Assembly: GCA_021851465.1 (NCBI GenBank)
Contig: JAJZDL010000013.1
Location: 1-23,987 of the forward strand
From: Acidobacteriota bacterium
Lineage (GTDB): Bacteria > Acidobacteriota > Terriglobia > Terriglobales > Acidobacteriaceae
Length of the DNA: 23,987 nt
Reading direction: 5' to 3'
The notes below the pieces were generated by a model. That model was not told the DNA's origin, did no database searches, and was given only the letters and a program-made list of their open reading frames with translations. This document shows, piece by piece, positions 1-8,547 of this stretch (positions within the stretch are counted from its first letter, which is position 1; each line of letters starts with the position of its first letter). The position numbers and the translations under genes were made by a program.

Positions 1-1503
1 GGAGCGGTCGACGACCGGCAGCGTATTGATGCTCGCGACCGCCATCTTTTCAACGACGGCGCGCGATGTCTCGTCGGAGTAGGCGAAGACCTCCGGCAGC
101 GGCGCATCCAGTTGCGCCCCGCCGCGATCCTGCCAGCCCGGTTCGGAGATGACTTCCATCAGGCTCACCGTCTCCAGCGGGTCGGTCGCGTACTCGCGCG
201 TCAGGTGCGTGCCGCGCCGGCTCAGCTTCTCGGTCAGGATCGAGCGCGGCATAATCAGTGAAGTCACGGTGTATGCGGCGACGCAGCCCAGCATTACCGG
301 CAGCAGCGCGGGCAGGCAGTGCGTCACCTCCAGGTTGAAGACGATCGCCGTCAACGGCACGCCCAGCGACCCGGAGAGCATCGCTCCCATGCCAACCGCA
401 GCCCACAGAGCCTGTTGCGGCGCACCTGCGTGTGCGGCGTGCGCGGCCAGCTCGCCCAGCGCGCCGCCGATCATCATCAGCGGCGCAAGCACGCCCCCGG
501 AGGTTCCCGACCCTAGCGAGGACGCCCACATCAGCGACTTCGCCAGCACCAGACCGGCGAGCAAGCCAAGCGGTGCGTTGCCGCGCAGCAGCTCCGCAAT
601 GTTGTCGTACCCCACGCCCAGGCCGCGCGGAAAAAATAGCCCGCCAACCCCGATGCCGATGCCGCCGATGGCCGGCCACCACATCCAATGCACGGGGAGC
701 CGTTCGAAGAGGTCCTCAAAGCCGTACATCAGCTTGCTGAGTCCGGCTGCGGCAAAGCCAATCGCCAGCCCCAGCGCGAGCGCCCCGAGCGCAACCGGTG
801 CGCTCTGCTGGTAGGCCATATCGGGCATGGCGAAGAGTGGGCCGGGACCGAGCCACAGGATGCGAACAATCTCCGCAGTGATGCTGGCGAAGGCGACCGG
901 GACCAGGCTGCGCGGTCGCCACTCGAAGAGCAGCAGTTCCACGGCAAGCAGGATTGACGCAAGCGGTGCGGCGAAGGTGGCCGACATGCCGGCCGCGGCC
1001 CCGGCCACCAGCAGCGTGGTGCGTTCGGCATCGCTCAGGTGCATCCACTGCGCCACCAGAGAACCGAAGGCTCCGCCGGTCATGATGATCGGCCCCTCCG
1101 CGCCGAACGGGCCGCCAGAGCCGATTGAAATCGCCGCCGAGATGGGCTTTAGCAGTGCAATGCTCGGCCCGATCTTTGCGCCGTTCAGCAGGATGGCCTC
1201 GATGGCCTCGGGGATGCCGTGGCCACGGATCTTGTTCGAGCCGAAGCGCGCCATCAGGCCCACGATCAGGCCTCCGACGATGGGTACAAACAGCATCCAG
1301 TAGCCGAGCGGGCTGCCCGCCGGACGCACCGCCGCGAGGCTGAGACGGTTGTAGTAAAAGATGTTGGTGGCGAGCGAGATGGCCTTCAACAAGGTCACCG
1401 CCAGCACCGCGCCGCACGCGCCGATGACGATAGCAACCGCGGAGAGCAGCCAGACGCGGCGATCGACCGTGAAGTCGCGCAGTGCAGAAGCGTGTTTGTT
1501 CAA
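1..1503 (-). CDS. ClC-family anion channel/transporter with C-terminal CBS domain (3' end outside window)
   Basis: Reading leftward, the frame encodes 501 residues and runs off the window edge. It is a ClC-type chloride/anion transporter of the inner membrane. The hallmark segments are visible: GHGIPEA (residues 94-98 match the GSGIP motif), GAEGP (134-138, with the gating glutamate E136) and GSGTSGGVLAP (around 330-340, matching GxFxP). A CBS-type segment ending in INTLPVVD closes the visible part, so a regulatory CBS pair is likely. The proposed start is TTG at 1503, six bases after a GGAG Shine-Dalgarno; it overlaps the marR stop codon as TTGA, so translation is probably coupled. The glutamate doublet that ClC-ec1 has at E202-E203 is E-L here, so proton coupling is uncertain. 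Family assignment is firm; ion selectivity and channel versus antiporter mode are not known. Confidence 0.9.
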   Translation of the reverse strand, partial: MNKHASALRDFTVDRRVWLLSAVAIVIGACGAVLAVTLLKAISLATNIFYYNRLSLAAVRPAGSPLGYWMLFVPIVGGLIVGLMARFGSNKIRGHGIPEAIEAILLNGAKIGPSIALLKPISAAISIGSGGPFGAEGPIIMTGGAFGSLVAQWMHLSDAERTTLLVAGAAAGMSATFAAPLASILLAVELLLFEWRPRSLVPVAFASITAEIVRILWLGPGPLFAMPDMAYQQSAPVALGALALGLAIGFAAAGLSKLMYGFEDLFERLPVHWMWWPAIGGIGIGVGGLFFPRGLGVGYDNIAELLRGNAPLGLLAGLVLAKSLMWASSLGSGTSGGVLAPLMMIGGALGELAAHAAHAGAPQQALWAAVGMGAMLSGSLGVPLTAIVFNLEVTHCLPALLPVMLGCVAAYTVTSLIMPRSILTEKLSRRGTHLTREYATDPLETVSLMEVISEPGWQDRGGAQLDAPLPEVFAYSDETSRAVVEKMAVASINTLPVVDRS

Positions 1504-2024
1504 TTCGGCCTCCGCAGTCTTTTGCCGTGCGCCGCAGCCGCGCCAACGCGAGATGCCGTGCTCGAGCGCCGGGACGTTGCGCCGCTGTTTCGCACGCTGC
1601 GCGCAGCCTTTATCTCCTCCAACGCACGCGCCAAGCGCGGGCCGAACTCATCCAGCTCCCGCGCATGGCTCGCCGAAAGAGCATTGAGAGCGCGCGTGCC
1701 TTTGGCGGTGAGCGACAGCACCACGCGGCGGCGGTCGACGGGGTCTTCCACCCGCCGGACAAGCCCCTCGGCGACGCAGCGGTTCGCCAGCTCGACCGCG
1801 CTGTTCTGGCGCACGCCCAGCCGCTCGGCGAGGAAGTTGATGGTGGCAACGCCGCCTTCACGGATACCGGCGATCTGCAACAGGAGCTGGTGCTGCCGGG
1901 GGTGCAGGCGATGATCCTGCGCAGCCTGCTCGCTGAACTGCATAAAACATCGGAGGCGGTAGCGAAACTCCGCGAGCGCCTGTAGCAGTGAGGTGCTTTT
2001 GGGTGGTTGACGGGATGCGGCCAT
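1500..2024 (-). CDS. MarR-family transcriptional regulator
   Basis: This 174-residue protein has the MarR winged-helix layout. An N-terminal helical dimerisation segment (about 10-50) is followed by the helix-turn-helix (about 60-90, including INFLAERLGVRQNSAVELANR) and the wing with the typical DPVDRRRV sequence (94-101). After about residue 140 it ends in a basic, Ser/Ala-rich tail of low complexity. Its stop codon overlaps the TTG start of the ClC gene, so the two form an operon and the regulator probably controls the transporter. A perfect 11+11 bp palindrome lies 1 bp upstream of the ATG and is the obvious candidate autoregulatory operator. There is no Shine-Dalgarno before the ATG; the sequence fits a leaderless mRNA. 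The ligand cannot be read from the sequence. Confidence 0.88.
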   Translation of the reverse strand: MAASRQPPKSTSLLQALAEFRYRLRCFMQFSEQAAQDHRLHPRQHQLLLQIAGIREGGVATINFLAERLGVRQNSAVELANRCVAEGLVRRVEDPVDRRRVVLSLTAKGTRALNALSASHARELDEFGPRLARALEEIKAARSVRNSGATSRRSSTASRVGAAAAHGKRLRRPN

Positions 2025-2025
2025 T

Positions 2026-2050
2026 AATTACATCGTATCACGATGTAATT
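2026..2050. promoter_or_regulatory. Perfect palindrome, probable MarR operator
   Basis: The arms AATTACATCGT and ACGATGTAATT are exact reverse complements separated by three bases (ATC). The site sits directly in front of the marR start codon. On the minus strand it contains TACGAT (2037 to 2032), a possible -10 element seven bases before the ATG. MarR-family dimers typically bind such palindromes over their own promoters. That MarR binds here is inferred from position and symmetry. Confidence 0.75.
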
Positions 2051-2390
2051 TCCTTTGGCGAACCTGGGCGAAGGCGCTCCCGGCGGGTCCTTGCCGGTGC
2101 CCTGCGGAACGCGCGGCTTCCGCCAGATCGCCCATTGGCCGAGCGGCCCAGCAGTCCCCAGCCCACCAGCCGTGCACACAACACACCCTCCAAGAAGCAT
2201 CCCTGGAGACAGGCCTTCAACCCGATGCAAGCTCCGCTGACACCACGCTTGCCAACCGCAACCCAGGGGAGATTTCTATCGAGGTGAACATGGGGACATT
2301 TCTATTGTGGTATGACATGTTTGCAGTTCAAGGTTGACAAGCGACAGGGGCAAAGGCAAACTTCTTACCAACCCATAGCTTTTCCACCGC
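2051..2390. other. Gene-free interval upstream of marR
   Basis: About 340 bases lie between the marR operator and the small Cys/His gene. I see no convincing coding sequence. The only structure found is the tandem pair of 26-27 bp repeats at 2266-2318, listed separately. The remainder is GC-rich without clear promoters or hairpins. Confidence 0.5.
2266..2318. repeat. Imperfect 26-27 bp tandem repeat, possible IS-end relic
   Basis: Two adjacent units start GGGGAGATTTCTATCG (2266) and GGGGACATTTCTATTG (2292), and both end in ACAT. They differ by a few substitutions and one indel. From memory, GGGGACATTTCTAT-type strings occur at the ends of some IS481/integrase-type elements. No transposase lies next to this pair, so an IS-relic origin is only a suggestion. 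Confidence 0.45.
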
Positions 2391-2552
2391 ATGCCAACAT
2401 CGTGCAAACATCCGCAGGTTCGCGTCGTCGCCCGCGAGGAGGACGCCGAGTTCGTTGTCTGCCAGCTCTGCGGCGAGGTCTTCGATGCCGCTGAGTTCGC
2501 CGACATCCTCAACGAAGTTGCCGAAGACGACGCATCTGCCGATGCCGAGTAA
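2391..2552 (+). CDS. Small Cys/His protein, possible zinc-binding knuckle (53 aa)
   Basis: A short ORF encodes 53 residues starting MPTSCKHPQVRVVARE. It holds C5-x-H7 near the N-terminus and C24-x2-C27 (VCQLCGEVFD), a plausible zinc-ribbon ligand set, followed by a strongly acidic tail (AEDDASADAE). The codons are GC-rich in the third position like neighbouring genes, and the composition looks like a real soluble protein. An in-frame TAG lies just upstream, so the ATG at 2391 is the only reasonable start. No Shine-Dalgarno is visible. The family is not recognised and the function is unknown. The open frames on the opposite strand here have protein-unlike composition. Confidence 0.6.
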   Translation: MPTSCKHPQVRVVAREEDAEFVVCQLCGEVFDAAEFADILNEVAEDDASADAE

Positions 2553-2634
2553 TGCTGCCTCGAAGCGGCCACGGAATCTGCGCCCGTCCGAATGCATCCT
2601 GTTAGATATTCCGCGCTGCGTCATGACCCGCGGT

Positions 2635-3210
2635 TTACTTCACGGCCTGCTGTTCCGGCGCATTCACCCTGCGTACCACGATCCACGCGTACTGCGCCGC
2701 GGAGAGGGGCGCCAGCAGGGCGATCGTGCGCAGCAGCACCGCTCGTAGCAACGCCGCGTCCACCGATGGCCACACCTGCTCCACCAGCACCACGGTCAGC
2801 CCAACAATCTGCACCAGCGTGTTGAACTTGCCCAGCAAGCTGGGGCGGAAGTCGCGCAGCGTGCCCGTTGCAAACAGCAGCGTCGCAATCAACAAGATCC
2901 CCAGGTCTCGGCTGAAGACCAGCACTGTGACATACAGCGGTACAAGGCCCACATGCGTCAGCACCACGAACAACGTGCTCAGCAGCAGCTTGTCGGCAAT
3001 GGGATCCAGATACAGGCCCAGCCGCGTGTACTGCCTGGTCAGCCGGGCCGCCAGACCATCCAACCCATCGCTGAAGCCCGCAAGCACAAACAGTGCAAAT
3101 GCCTGGCCGTATCGCCCGTCCAGAACGGCAATCACCAGAAACGGGATGATGAACAGACGCAGCAGCGTAAGCAGGTTGGGGGCGGCGCGGAACTGGCGCA
3201 GGAAATCCAT
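2635..3210 (-). CDS. pgsA: CDP-alcohol phosphatidyltransferase (PgsA-like)
   Basis: This 191-residue membrane enzyme carries the complete CDP-alcohol phosphatidyltransferase signature: D48, D51-G52, A55-R56, G65, D69 and D73 in the spacing D-x2-D-G-x2-A-R-x8-G-x3-D-x3-D. Several hydrophobic segments follow. The family member most likely here is CDP-diacylglycerol-glycerol-3-phosphate phosphatidyltransferase, which makes phosphatidylglycerol phosphate at the inner membrane; another headgroup acceptor cannot be excluded. The start at MDFLRQF was chosen because homologues begin shortly before the PNLLTLLR segment. An upstream ATG at 3282 would add 24 polar residues without a better ribosome site. 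It is divergent from the pirin gene. Confidence 0.85.
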   Translation of the reverse strand: MDFLRQFRAAPNLLTLLRLFIIPFLVIAVLDGRYGQAFALFVLAGFSDGLDGLAARLTRQYTRLGLYLDPIADKLLLSTLFVVLTHVGLVPLYVTVLVFSRDLGILLIATLLFATGTLRDFRPSLLGKFNTLVQIVGLTVVLVEQVWPSVDAALLRAVLLRTIALLAPLSAAQYAWIVVRRVNAPEQQAVK

Positions 3211-3516
3211 CGTCGGGGGCTTAGCCCATCGTAGTGCATTTTCATCCGATCTGGGTTGCCTGAGAGGCGGAAGATCGCGCACCGCTGTTTTGCCGTCATA
3301 ATGCTGGCGCTATGGCATGGACTCAGACAATCCCATGCAGATTGAAATTTCACGCGCATGATTGGCCTCTCTGCTCCGGGGCGGCGGCGATGCGCTGCAC
3401 ATCAAAGACGCAGCCACTGAGTCCGAGGTACCTTGCGCAGTCGAACCTGAATGTCCGCAAGGACCGCTTGCATCGAAGCGTACTCTGGCGCATCTGATCC
3501 ATCTGAGGTGCAGGCA
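3211..3516. other. Divergent intergenic region, pgsA/pirin
   Basis: About 300 bases separate the two divergent genes. I see only short, unconvincing ORFs and no strong hairpin. Both promoters presumably lie here, but no clear -35/-10 pair could be assigned. Confidence 0.4.
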
Positions 3517-4212
3517 ATGCTGACGATTCGACCGGCCGCCGAGCGCGGACACGCCAACCACGGTTGGCTCGACTCCAACTTCAGCTTCTCCTTCGCAGAC
3601 TACTACGATCCCGCTCACATGGGCTTCCACGCCCTGCGCGTCATCAACGAGGACCGCGTCGCGCCCGCAACCGGCTTCGGCAAGCACCCCCACCGCGACA
3701 TGGAGATCCTCACCTATGTCCTCGAAGGCGCGGTCAAGCACGAGGACTCCACCGGCGCCAGCGAGACGCTTGTCCCCGGCGAACTGCAGCACATGTCTGC
3801 CGGCACCGGCGTGCGCCACAGCGAGATGAACCCATCCAACGACGAGACGCTGCACCTGCTCCAGATCTGGCTGGCGCCGAACCGACTGGGCATCCTGCCC
3901 AAGTACGAGCAGAAGCGCTTCACAGTGCAGGAAGAGCCGAACAAGCTGCACCTGCTCGCCTCCTCCGACGCGCGCGACGGATCGTTCAGAATATACTCCG
4001 ACGCGGAGCTGCTGGCCGCGAAGCTCGACGCGGGTGGCTCCGTCAGCCACACCTTCAAGCTGGGCAATGGCTGGCTCCAGGTGGCGCGCGGCAGCGTCTC
4101 CGTCGCCGGGGGAACGCTCCAGACGGGCGACGGCCTCGCGCTCGAAGGCGAACCCTCCATCACGGTTGCAAGTGACTCCGGCGCGGAGTTTCTGCTCTTC
4201 GACCTGGCCTGA
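3517..4212 (+). CDS. Pirin family protein (YhhW-like bicupin)
   Basis: This 231-residue protein matches the bacterial pirin/YhhW group. The N-terminal cupin shows the metal ligands H57 and H59 (GKHPHRDME) and H101 and E103 (GVRHSEM), the same spacing as in E. coli YhhW and human pirin. The second half has the conserved LLQIWLAPN segment and a degenerate cupin ending in EFLLFDLA. YhhW and pirin show quercetinase activity in vitro; the physiological role is uncertain. The ATG at 3517 was chosen over an upstream in-frame start at 3451 because GAGGTG lies just before it and the protein then starts with the usual MLTIRPA. It converges with the ABC permease gene, 31 bp away. Confidence 0.9.
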   Translation: MLTIRPAAERGHANHGWLDSNFSFSFADYYDPAHMGFHALRVINEDRVAPATGFGKHPHRDMEILTYVLEGAVKHEDSTGASETLVPGELQHMSAGTGVRHSEMNPSNDETLHLLQIWLAPNRLGILPKYEQKRFTVQEEPNKLHLLASSDARDGSFRIYSDAELLAAKLDAGGSVSHTFKLGNGWLQVARGSVSVAGGTLQTGDGLALEGEPSITVASDSGAEFLLFDLA

Positions 4213-4243
4213 GAGCCGCCACACGCTCTCCGCGGCTGGCTGT

Positions 4244-5131
4244 TCAGTCGATGACGCGGCGCAGAAAACCACGGATGCCGAAGCCGGCGAGTACAGCGAA
4301 CGAGCAGGCGAGCATCGCCAGGATCAGCCATGGGTTCATGTGGTGCAGCCCCGGCGTCAGCGCCGCGCGCAGTCCCTCACTCATATACACGATGGGGTTG
4401 ATGAGTACGCCGTACTGGAGCCACGGCAGCGGCTTCAGCGCGGCCCACGGATAGTAGACGCAGCCCAGAAACGTGATCGGCATGACAACGACGCCGAAGA
4501 TCAGGCCAATCTGTTGCGGTCGAACGCTGGTGCCGATCACCAACCCCAGAGCGCCCGCCGTCAGGCTCGCCAGCGCGAGCACAACGATGAGGAACGTCCA
4601 ACTCTCGACGTGCGCGTAGACCGGCGTGGCGGGCATGTAGTAGGCCAGCGGAAAGACCACTCCGGCCGCAATCATGCTCTGCACCGCGGAGAAGACGATC
4701 TTTTCGATGGCCACCGCCGCCACTGGCAACGGACACATCACCCGGTCGTCGATCTCGCGCGTGGTGCCGAACTCCTGCGCCAGCGGCAATGCCACCGCTG
4801 CGATGCCAGAGAACATGATGGCCACGGCCATCAGTCCGGGCAGCAGCACGGTGGAGAAGTTGGCCCCGGCTGCACCCGCCATCGTCGCCGTGGGGTTCAT
4901 CGCCGCGCCGCCGCTCATGTGCGGCATGATGAAGGTGAACACAAACAGAAACAGCAGCGGGTTCATAATCACGCGCACCAGAAATGCGGGCAGCTCACGC
5001 CGCAACACATGCAGGTCGCGCAGGAAGAGCCCAGCAAACGCTCTCGCGTAGAGCACCCCCACGGGCGCGGCGGCCCGGTGCGGCGGCCCTGGCCGATGGG
5101 CTGCGTCGTTCTCGGTTTCCAGTGCCGCCAT
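4244..5131 (-). CDS. ABC-2 type transporter permease
   Basis: This 295-residue permease has about six hydrophobic segments and the ABC-2 pattern: an N-terminal cytoplasmic region, a first membrane helix near LVRVIMNPLLFLFVFTFIM, a periplasmic loop, then LLPGLMAVAIMFSG and the conserved EFGTTREIDDRVMCPLP coupling segment. It is the membrane half of an exporter with the ATPase encoded immediately upstream. GGGAG nine bases before the ATG supports the start. Such pairs (DrrA/DrrB, NodI/NodJ type) export drugs, lipids or oligosaccharides; the substrate cannot be inferred. The two genes are separated by 47 bp containing a small hairpin. Confidence 0.88.
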   Translation of the reverse strand: MAALETENDAAHRPGPPHRAAAPVGVLYARAFAGLFLRDLHVLRRELPAFLVRVIMNPLLFLFVFTFIMPHMSGGAAMNPTATMAGAAGANFSTVLLPGLMAVAIMFSGIAAVALPLAQEFGTTREIDDRVMCPLPVAAVAIEKIVFSAVQSMIAAGVVFPLAYYMPATPVYAHVESWTFLIVVLALASLTAGALGLVIGTSVRPQQIGLIFGVVVMPITFLGCVYYPWAALKPLPWLQYGVLINPIVYMSEGLRAALTPGLHHMNPWLILAMLACSFAVLAGFGIRGFLRRVID

Positions 5132-5159
5132 GAATATCTACTCCCTCAGGTCAATATCA

Positions 5160-5176
5160 ACGCGCGCTTTGCGCGT
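5160..5176. promoter_or_regulatory. Intercistronic hairpin between ABC ATPase and permease genes
   Basis: ACGCGC and GCGCGT pair around a five-base loop in the 47-bp spacer of the ABC operon. No run of T follows on the minus strand, so it is not a standard terminator. It could tune the ratio of the two products or stabilise the upstream mRNA; this is inference. Confidence 0.35.
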
Positions 5177-5178
5177 CT

Positions 5179-6126
<948 letters not shown>

Positions 6127-6398
6127 ACCCCTCCGCGCTCAGTCCCACTCTTCCCTGCACCTGAAATTATAGGCATCCGCACGCCAAATACACCAAATGT
6201 AAGTGCCACTGCGACCGCGCAAGCCATGGATTGACTTGGGTACAACATTCCGTCTCCGAATCCGGCGACCGCTTCGCCTCGACTACGCCGCATGAGATTT
6301 GCAGTTTCATCGGAAACACGCCATTCCACGACATCCGCGGCCCGCAACACGGGACGCCTGCCATTTATGCCAGATGGAACTGCGTCCATCCTGCTGCT

Positions 6399-6779
6399 TC
6401 AGCGGTGCCCCATCCCCCGCATATGCCCGCGGCCATCGCGCATCTGGTTCCCGCGGAAGTTGTTGAACCGCCGATCTCCCCGTTGCGGATAGGGACCGCG
6501 ATAGCCGTAGCGCGGGTCGAAGCGGTTGTCGACGCCGCCATAAAAATCGCCGCGCCCGTGGAACCAGGGGCCGGCTCCGATGAATGCATCACCGTTGAAC
6601 CATTCCGGCCCGTAGTAGCCGTAGGGAGCGCAGTTATACGGCGTGAAGTCGTAGTACCCATAGGGGCAGACCGGTTCCGGCCCAATGTTGATCCCAATGC
6701 CGATCTGGGCAGGCGATGCAGGCGAGGAACTCAACAAAGCGACGGCGAGAGCGGGTAGCGCGAGGAACTTCAAACGCAT
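6399..6779 (-). CDS. Secreted Tyr/Gly-rich hypothetical protein
   Basis: This 126-residue protein starts with a classical signal peptide (MRLKFLALPALAVALLSSSPASPA, predicted cleavage near residue 24). The mature part is rich in Tyr, Gly, Pro and Arg (YGYYGPEWF, RGDFYGG, RYGYRGPYP) and ends in a basic, Gly/Arg/His/Met-rich tail. Such proteins are common short periplasmic or surface proteins in Acidobacteriota and Proteobacteria, with no known activity. AGGAGG eight bases before the ATG at 6779 decides the start, although the frame stays open upstream. It is divergent from queD. No enzymatic motif is visible. Confidence 0.75.
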   Translation of the reverse strand: MRLKFLALPALAVALLSSSPASPAQIGIGINIGPEPVCPYGYYDFTPYNCAPYGYYGPEWFNGDAFIGAGPWFHGRGDFYGGVDNRFDPRYGYRGPYPQRGDRRFNNFRGNQMRDGRGHMRGMGHR

Positions 6780-6910
6780 GGGCCAATCCTCCTGATTTAA
6801 TATAGAGCACCCAGGGAGCGTGCGAGTTGTGTGCAATCCGACAGGAAGGCAACTCGATTCACGCGACCGTCCTACCGCGTAGAGACGCGCAGCCGTCCCC
6901 GCACTGCCGT

Positions 6911-6922
6911 AGACGATACAAT
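6911..6922 (+). promoter_or_regulatory. Possible promoter element (AGACGATACAAT) upstream of queD
   Basis: The 12-mer AGACGATACAAT ends in a TACAAT -10-like hexamer. Exactly the same 12-mer occurs at 10015-10026, directly before ribH. No strong -35 was found, so the site is tentative. Confidence 0.35.
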
Positions 6923-7044
6923 AATGGCACGCGGGCGTTACACGGACGCCGTTCTTGCAGCGGCGCGGCTCTTGCACGGAGCAGATGCAGCCGCGCCATA
7001 GATTACGCATCGGCGATGTGGTTTTCGCCGGCGAAGGGAACCAG

Positions 7045-7422
7045 ATGTTCGAGGTCACAGTGGAAGCCGGTTTCTCCTCCGGCCACTATCTGCGCAACTA
7101 CCGAGGCAAGTGCGAGAACCCACACGGCCACAACTACCGCGTGCTGGTCACGCTTGTCGGCGAGGTGCTGGACGAGGCCGGCCTGCTCCTCGACTTCAAG
7201 CTGCTCAAAACCCTGCTGCGCCCCGTTGTCGAGCACCTCGACCACAAGATGATCAACGATCTCCCGCCATTCACCGAGCTCAACCCCTCGGCCGAGAACC
7301 TCGCCCGCTACTTCTACCAGAAGACCGCGCAGCAGCTCGACGAGATGACCCACGGCCGCGTGCGCGTCAAGGACTGCACGCTGTTCGAGACCGACACCAG
7401 CTTCGCCCGCTACTACGAGTAA
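7045..7422 (+). CDS. queD: 6-carboxytetrahydropterin synthase / 6-pyruvoyl-tetrahydropterin synthase family
   Basis: The 125-residue protein belongs to the PTPS/QueD family, acting early in queuosine (7-deazaguanine) biosynthesis by converting dihydroneopterin triphosphate to 6-carboxy-tetrahydropterin. The zinc ligands H14, H27 and H29 (GHY and PHGHNY) and the catalytic cysteine C23 (GKCENPHGH) are present, as are the LDHKMIND histidine and the terminal FETDTS acidic residue. The ATG at 7045 is preceded by GAAGGGA and gives the normal family length; earlier in-frame starts add an unrelated leader. queC, queE and queF are not in the window. A role in biopterin synthesis is possible but less likely in this lineage. 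Confidence 0.9.
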   Translation: MFEVTVEAGFSSGHYLRNYRGKCENPHGHNYRVLVTLVGEVLDEAGLLLDFKLLKTLLRPVVEHLDHKMINDLPPFTELNPSAENLARYFYQKTAQQLDEMTHGRVRVKDCTLFETDTSFARYYE

Positions 7423-7485
7423 CGATGGCGTATTGAGAAGCGCCCCCGAATACAACCGGTCGCGCACCGCGCCTAAACTCCACAC

Positions 7486-7983
7486 CTACGTCGGCAACTG
7501 CTTGCGATAGACAAAAGCGTGCAGGCTGGGCGCGTAGAAGCCTTCGATCATGCCGGCTTGCGCGTAGCCGAGTGCTTCATAGAGGCGGATTGCCGCTGCG
7601 TTGCCGGTGAAGACGTGCAACTCCATGGCGACCGCGCCCGCCGCGCGGAGCCTGCACTCGACCTCCGCCATCAGGCACCGCGCCAGCCCACGCCGCCGCC
7701 ACGCCGCACCCACATCCAGCGTCACCACATAGCCCACGCGCTCTTCCAACTGCGCGATGCAGAACCCCGCCAGTTCGCTCTGCGCCCCAGGCACCTCCGT
7801 CTCGGCCAGCAGCGCCACCGCTCCGGGCGCTTCGGCATAACCGCGCATGGCCCTGCGGCTGAACTGAAAGGCCGGGGCGAAGCACAGCACATCCAACGCG
7901 TGCATCGCCTGCCTGTCGCCCGTTCGATACTCCCTGAACCGCAGCGCGCTCAGATTCGCCCCGTTCGGCCTGCTCTGTTCCAT
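7486..7983 (-). CDS. GNAT family N-acetyltransferase (RimI-like)
   Basis: This 165-residue protein has the GNAT fold order. It contains the acetyl-CoA pyrophosphate loop R96-R-R-G99-L-A101 following the VVTLDVGAAW strand, and the C-terminal segment ELHVFTGNAAAIRLYEALGYAQAG seen in RimI-type enzymes (motif B with NxxAIRLYExLGF). RimI-like enzymes acetylate N-terminal amines of proteins; the substrate here is unknown. GAGGG before the ATG at 7983 fixes the start. The gene begins seven bases after the upstream DUF1440 gene ends and is the last gene of a leftward four-gene run. The open frame extending upstream of the ATG is only antisense reading of the neighbour. Confidence 0.85.
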   Translation of the reverse strand: MEQSRPNGANLSALRFREYRTGDRQAMHALDVLCFAPAFQFSRRAMRGYAEAPGAVALLAETEVPGAQSELAGFCIAQLEERVGYVVTLDVGAAWRRRGLARCLMAEVECRLRAAGAVAMELHVFTGNAAAIRLYEALGYAQAGMIEGFYAPSLHAFVYRKQLPT

Positions 7984-7990
7984 GCAGCCC

Positions 7991-8494
7991 TCAGAGCCAG
8001 CGCCGCACCAGCCTGCGCACCAGCTCCGTGGCCACGCCATAGGCCACATGCCCGGAGATCTCGCTGCCGCGCTCCCTCGTGCTCTGCGTTTGGGTTTCAC
8101 TCGTAGCCGCTCCGGCAGCGACGCCAGACGAGGACAGTGCCGCTTCGCGATCCAGTGCCTCCAGCACCAGCCCGAAGCTGGCGCCTTGTTTGGCCGTCGC
8201 CTCGGGATAGAACTCGGCCAGAGCGCCGTAGGCCGCGCCGACCACCGCTCCATAGCCCCACCGGATGGCCTCGTCCTGCCTCGTCGTTGCAACCTGCGCC
8301 ATCGCATCCGCATCGTCTATGCGCACCGCAAACTGCCCCGGCGGATCGGGTTCGATCTGCGAGTGCGTCTTCGGCGAAAAGATCCGTTCCGCATAGGTCC
8401 GCGCGACCGTTCCCGCCAGCCCACCGATCAGCCCCGCGATCGCTCCTTTGGCCAGCGATCGCTGCTTCACCGCCGCGCCCTTCGTCTCGCCCAT
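7991..8494 (-). CDS. DUF1440 / YagU-like membrane protein
   Basis: The 167-residue protein begins with a hydrophobic Gly-rich helix (KGAIAGLIGGLAGTVARTYAERIF) typical of the DUF1440/YagU family. Two or three further weakly hydrophobic Gly/Ala-rich segments follow (WGYGAVVGAAYGALAEF, ISGHVAYGVATELVRRL). E. coli YagU is an inner-membrane protein linked to acid resistance; the molecular role is not known. GAGG five bases before the ATG supports the start. It lies 53 bp after the lipoprotein gene and 7 bp before the acetyltransferase, consistent with co-transcription. The SSSGVAAGAATSETQTQSTRERG linker looks disordered. Confidence 0.75.
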   Translation of the reverse strand: MGETKGAAVKQRSLAKGAIAGLIGGLAGTVARTYAERIFSPKTHSQIEPDPPGQFAVRIDDADAMAQVATTRQDEAIRWGYGAVVGAAYGALAEFYPEATAKQGASFGLVLEALDREAALSSSGVAAGAATSETQTQSTRERGSEISGHVAYGVATELVRRLVRRWL

Positions 8495-8547
8495 AGCATC
8501 CTCTTCCGCCGCGCGGAATCAGCCGCCGACGCGGCCCGCCGATCGGC

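Noticed and set aside
716..1546. A 276-codon minus-strand frame overlapping the ClC gene
   Set aside because: It is another frame of the same strand; the ClC motifs lie in the frame starting at 1503.
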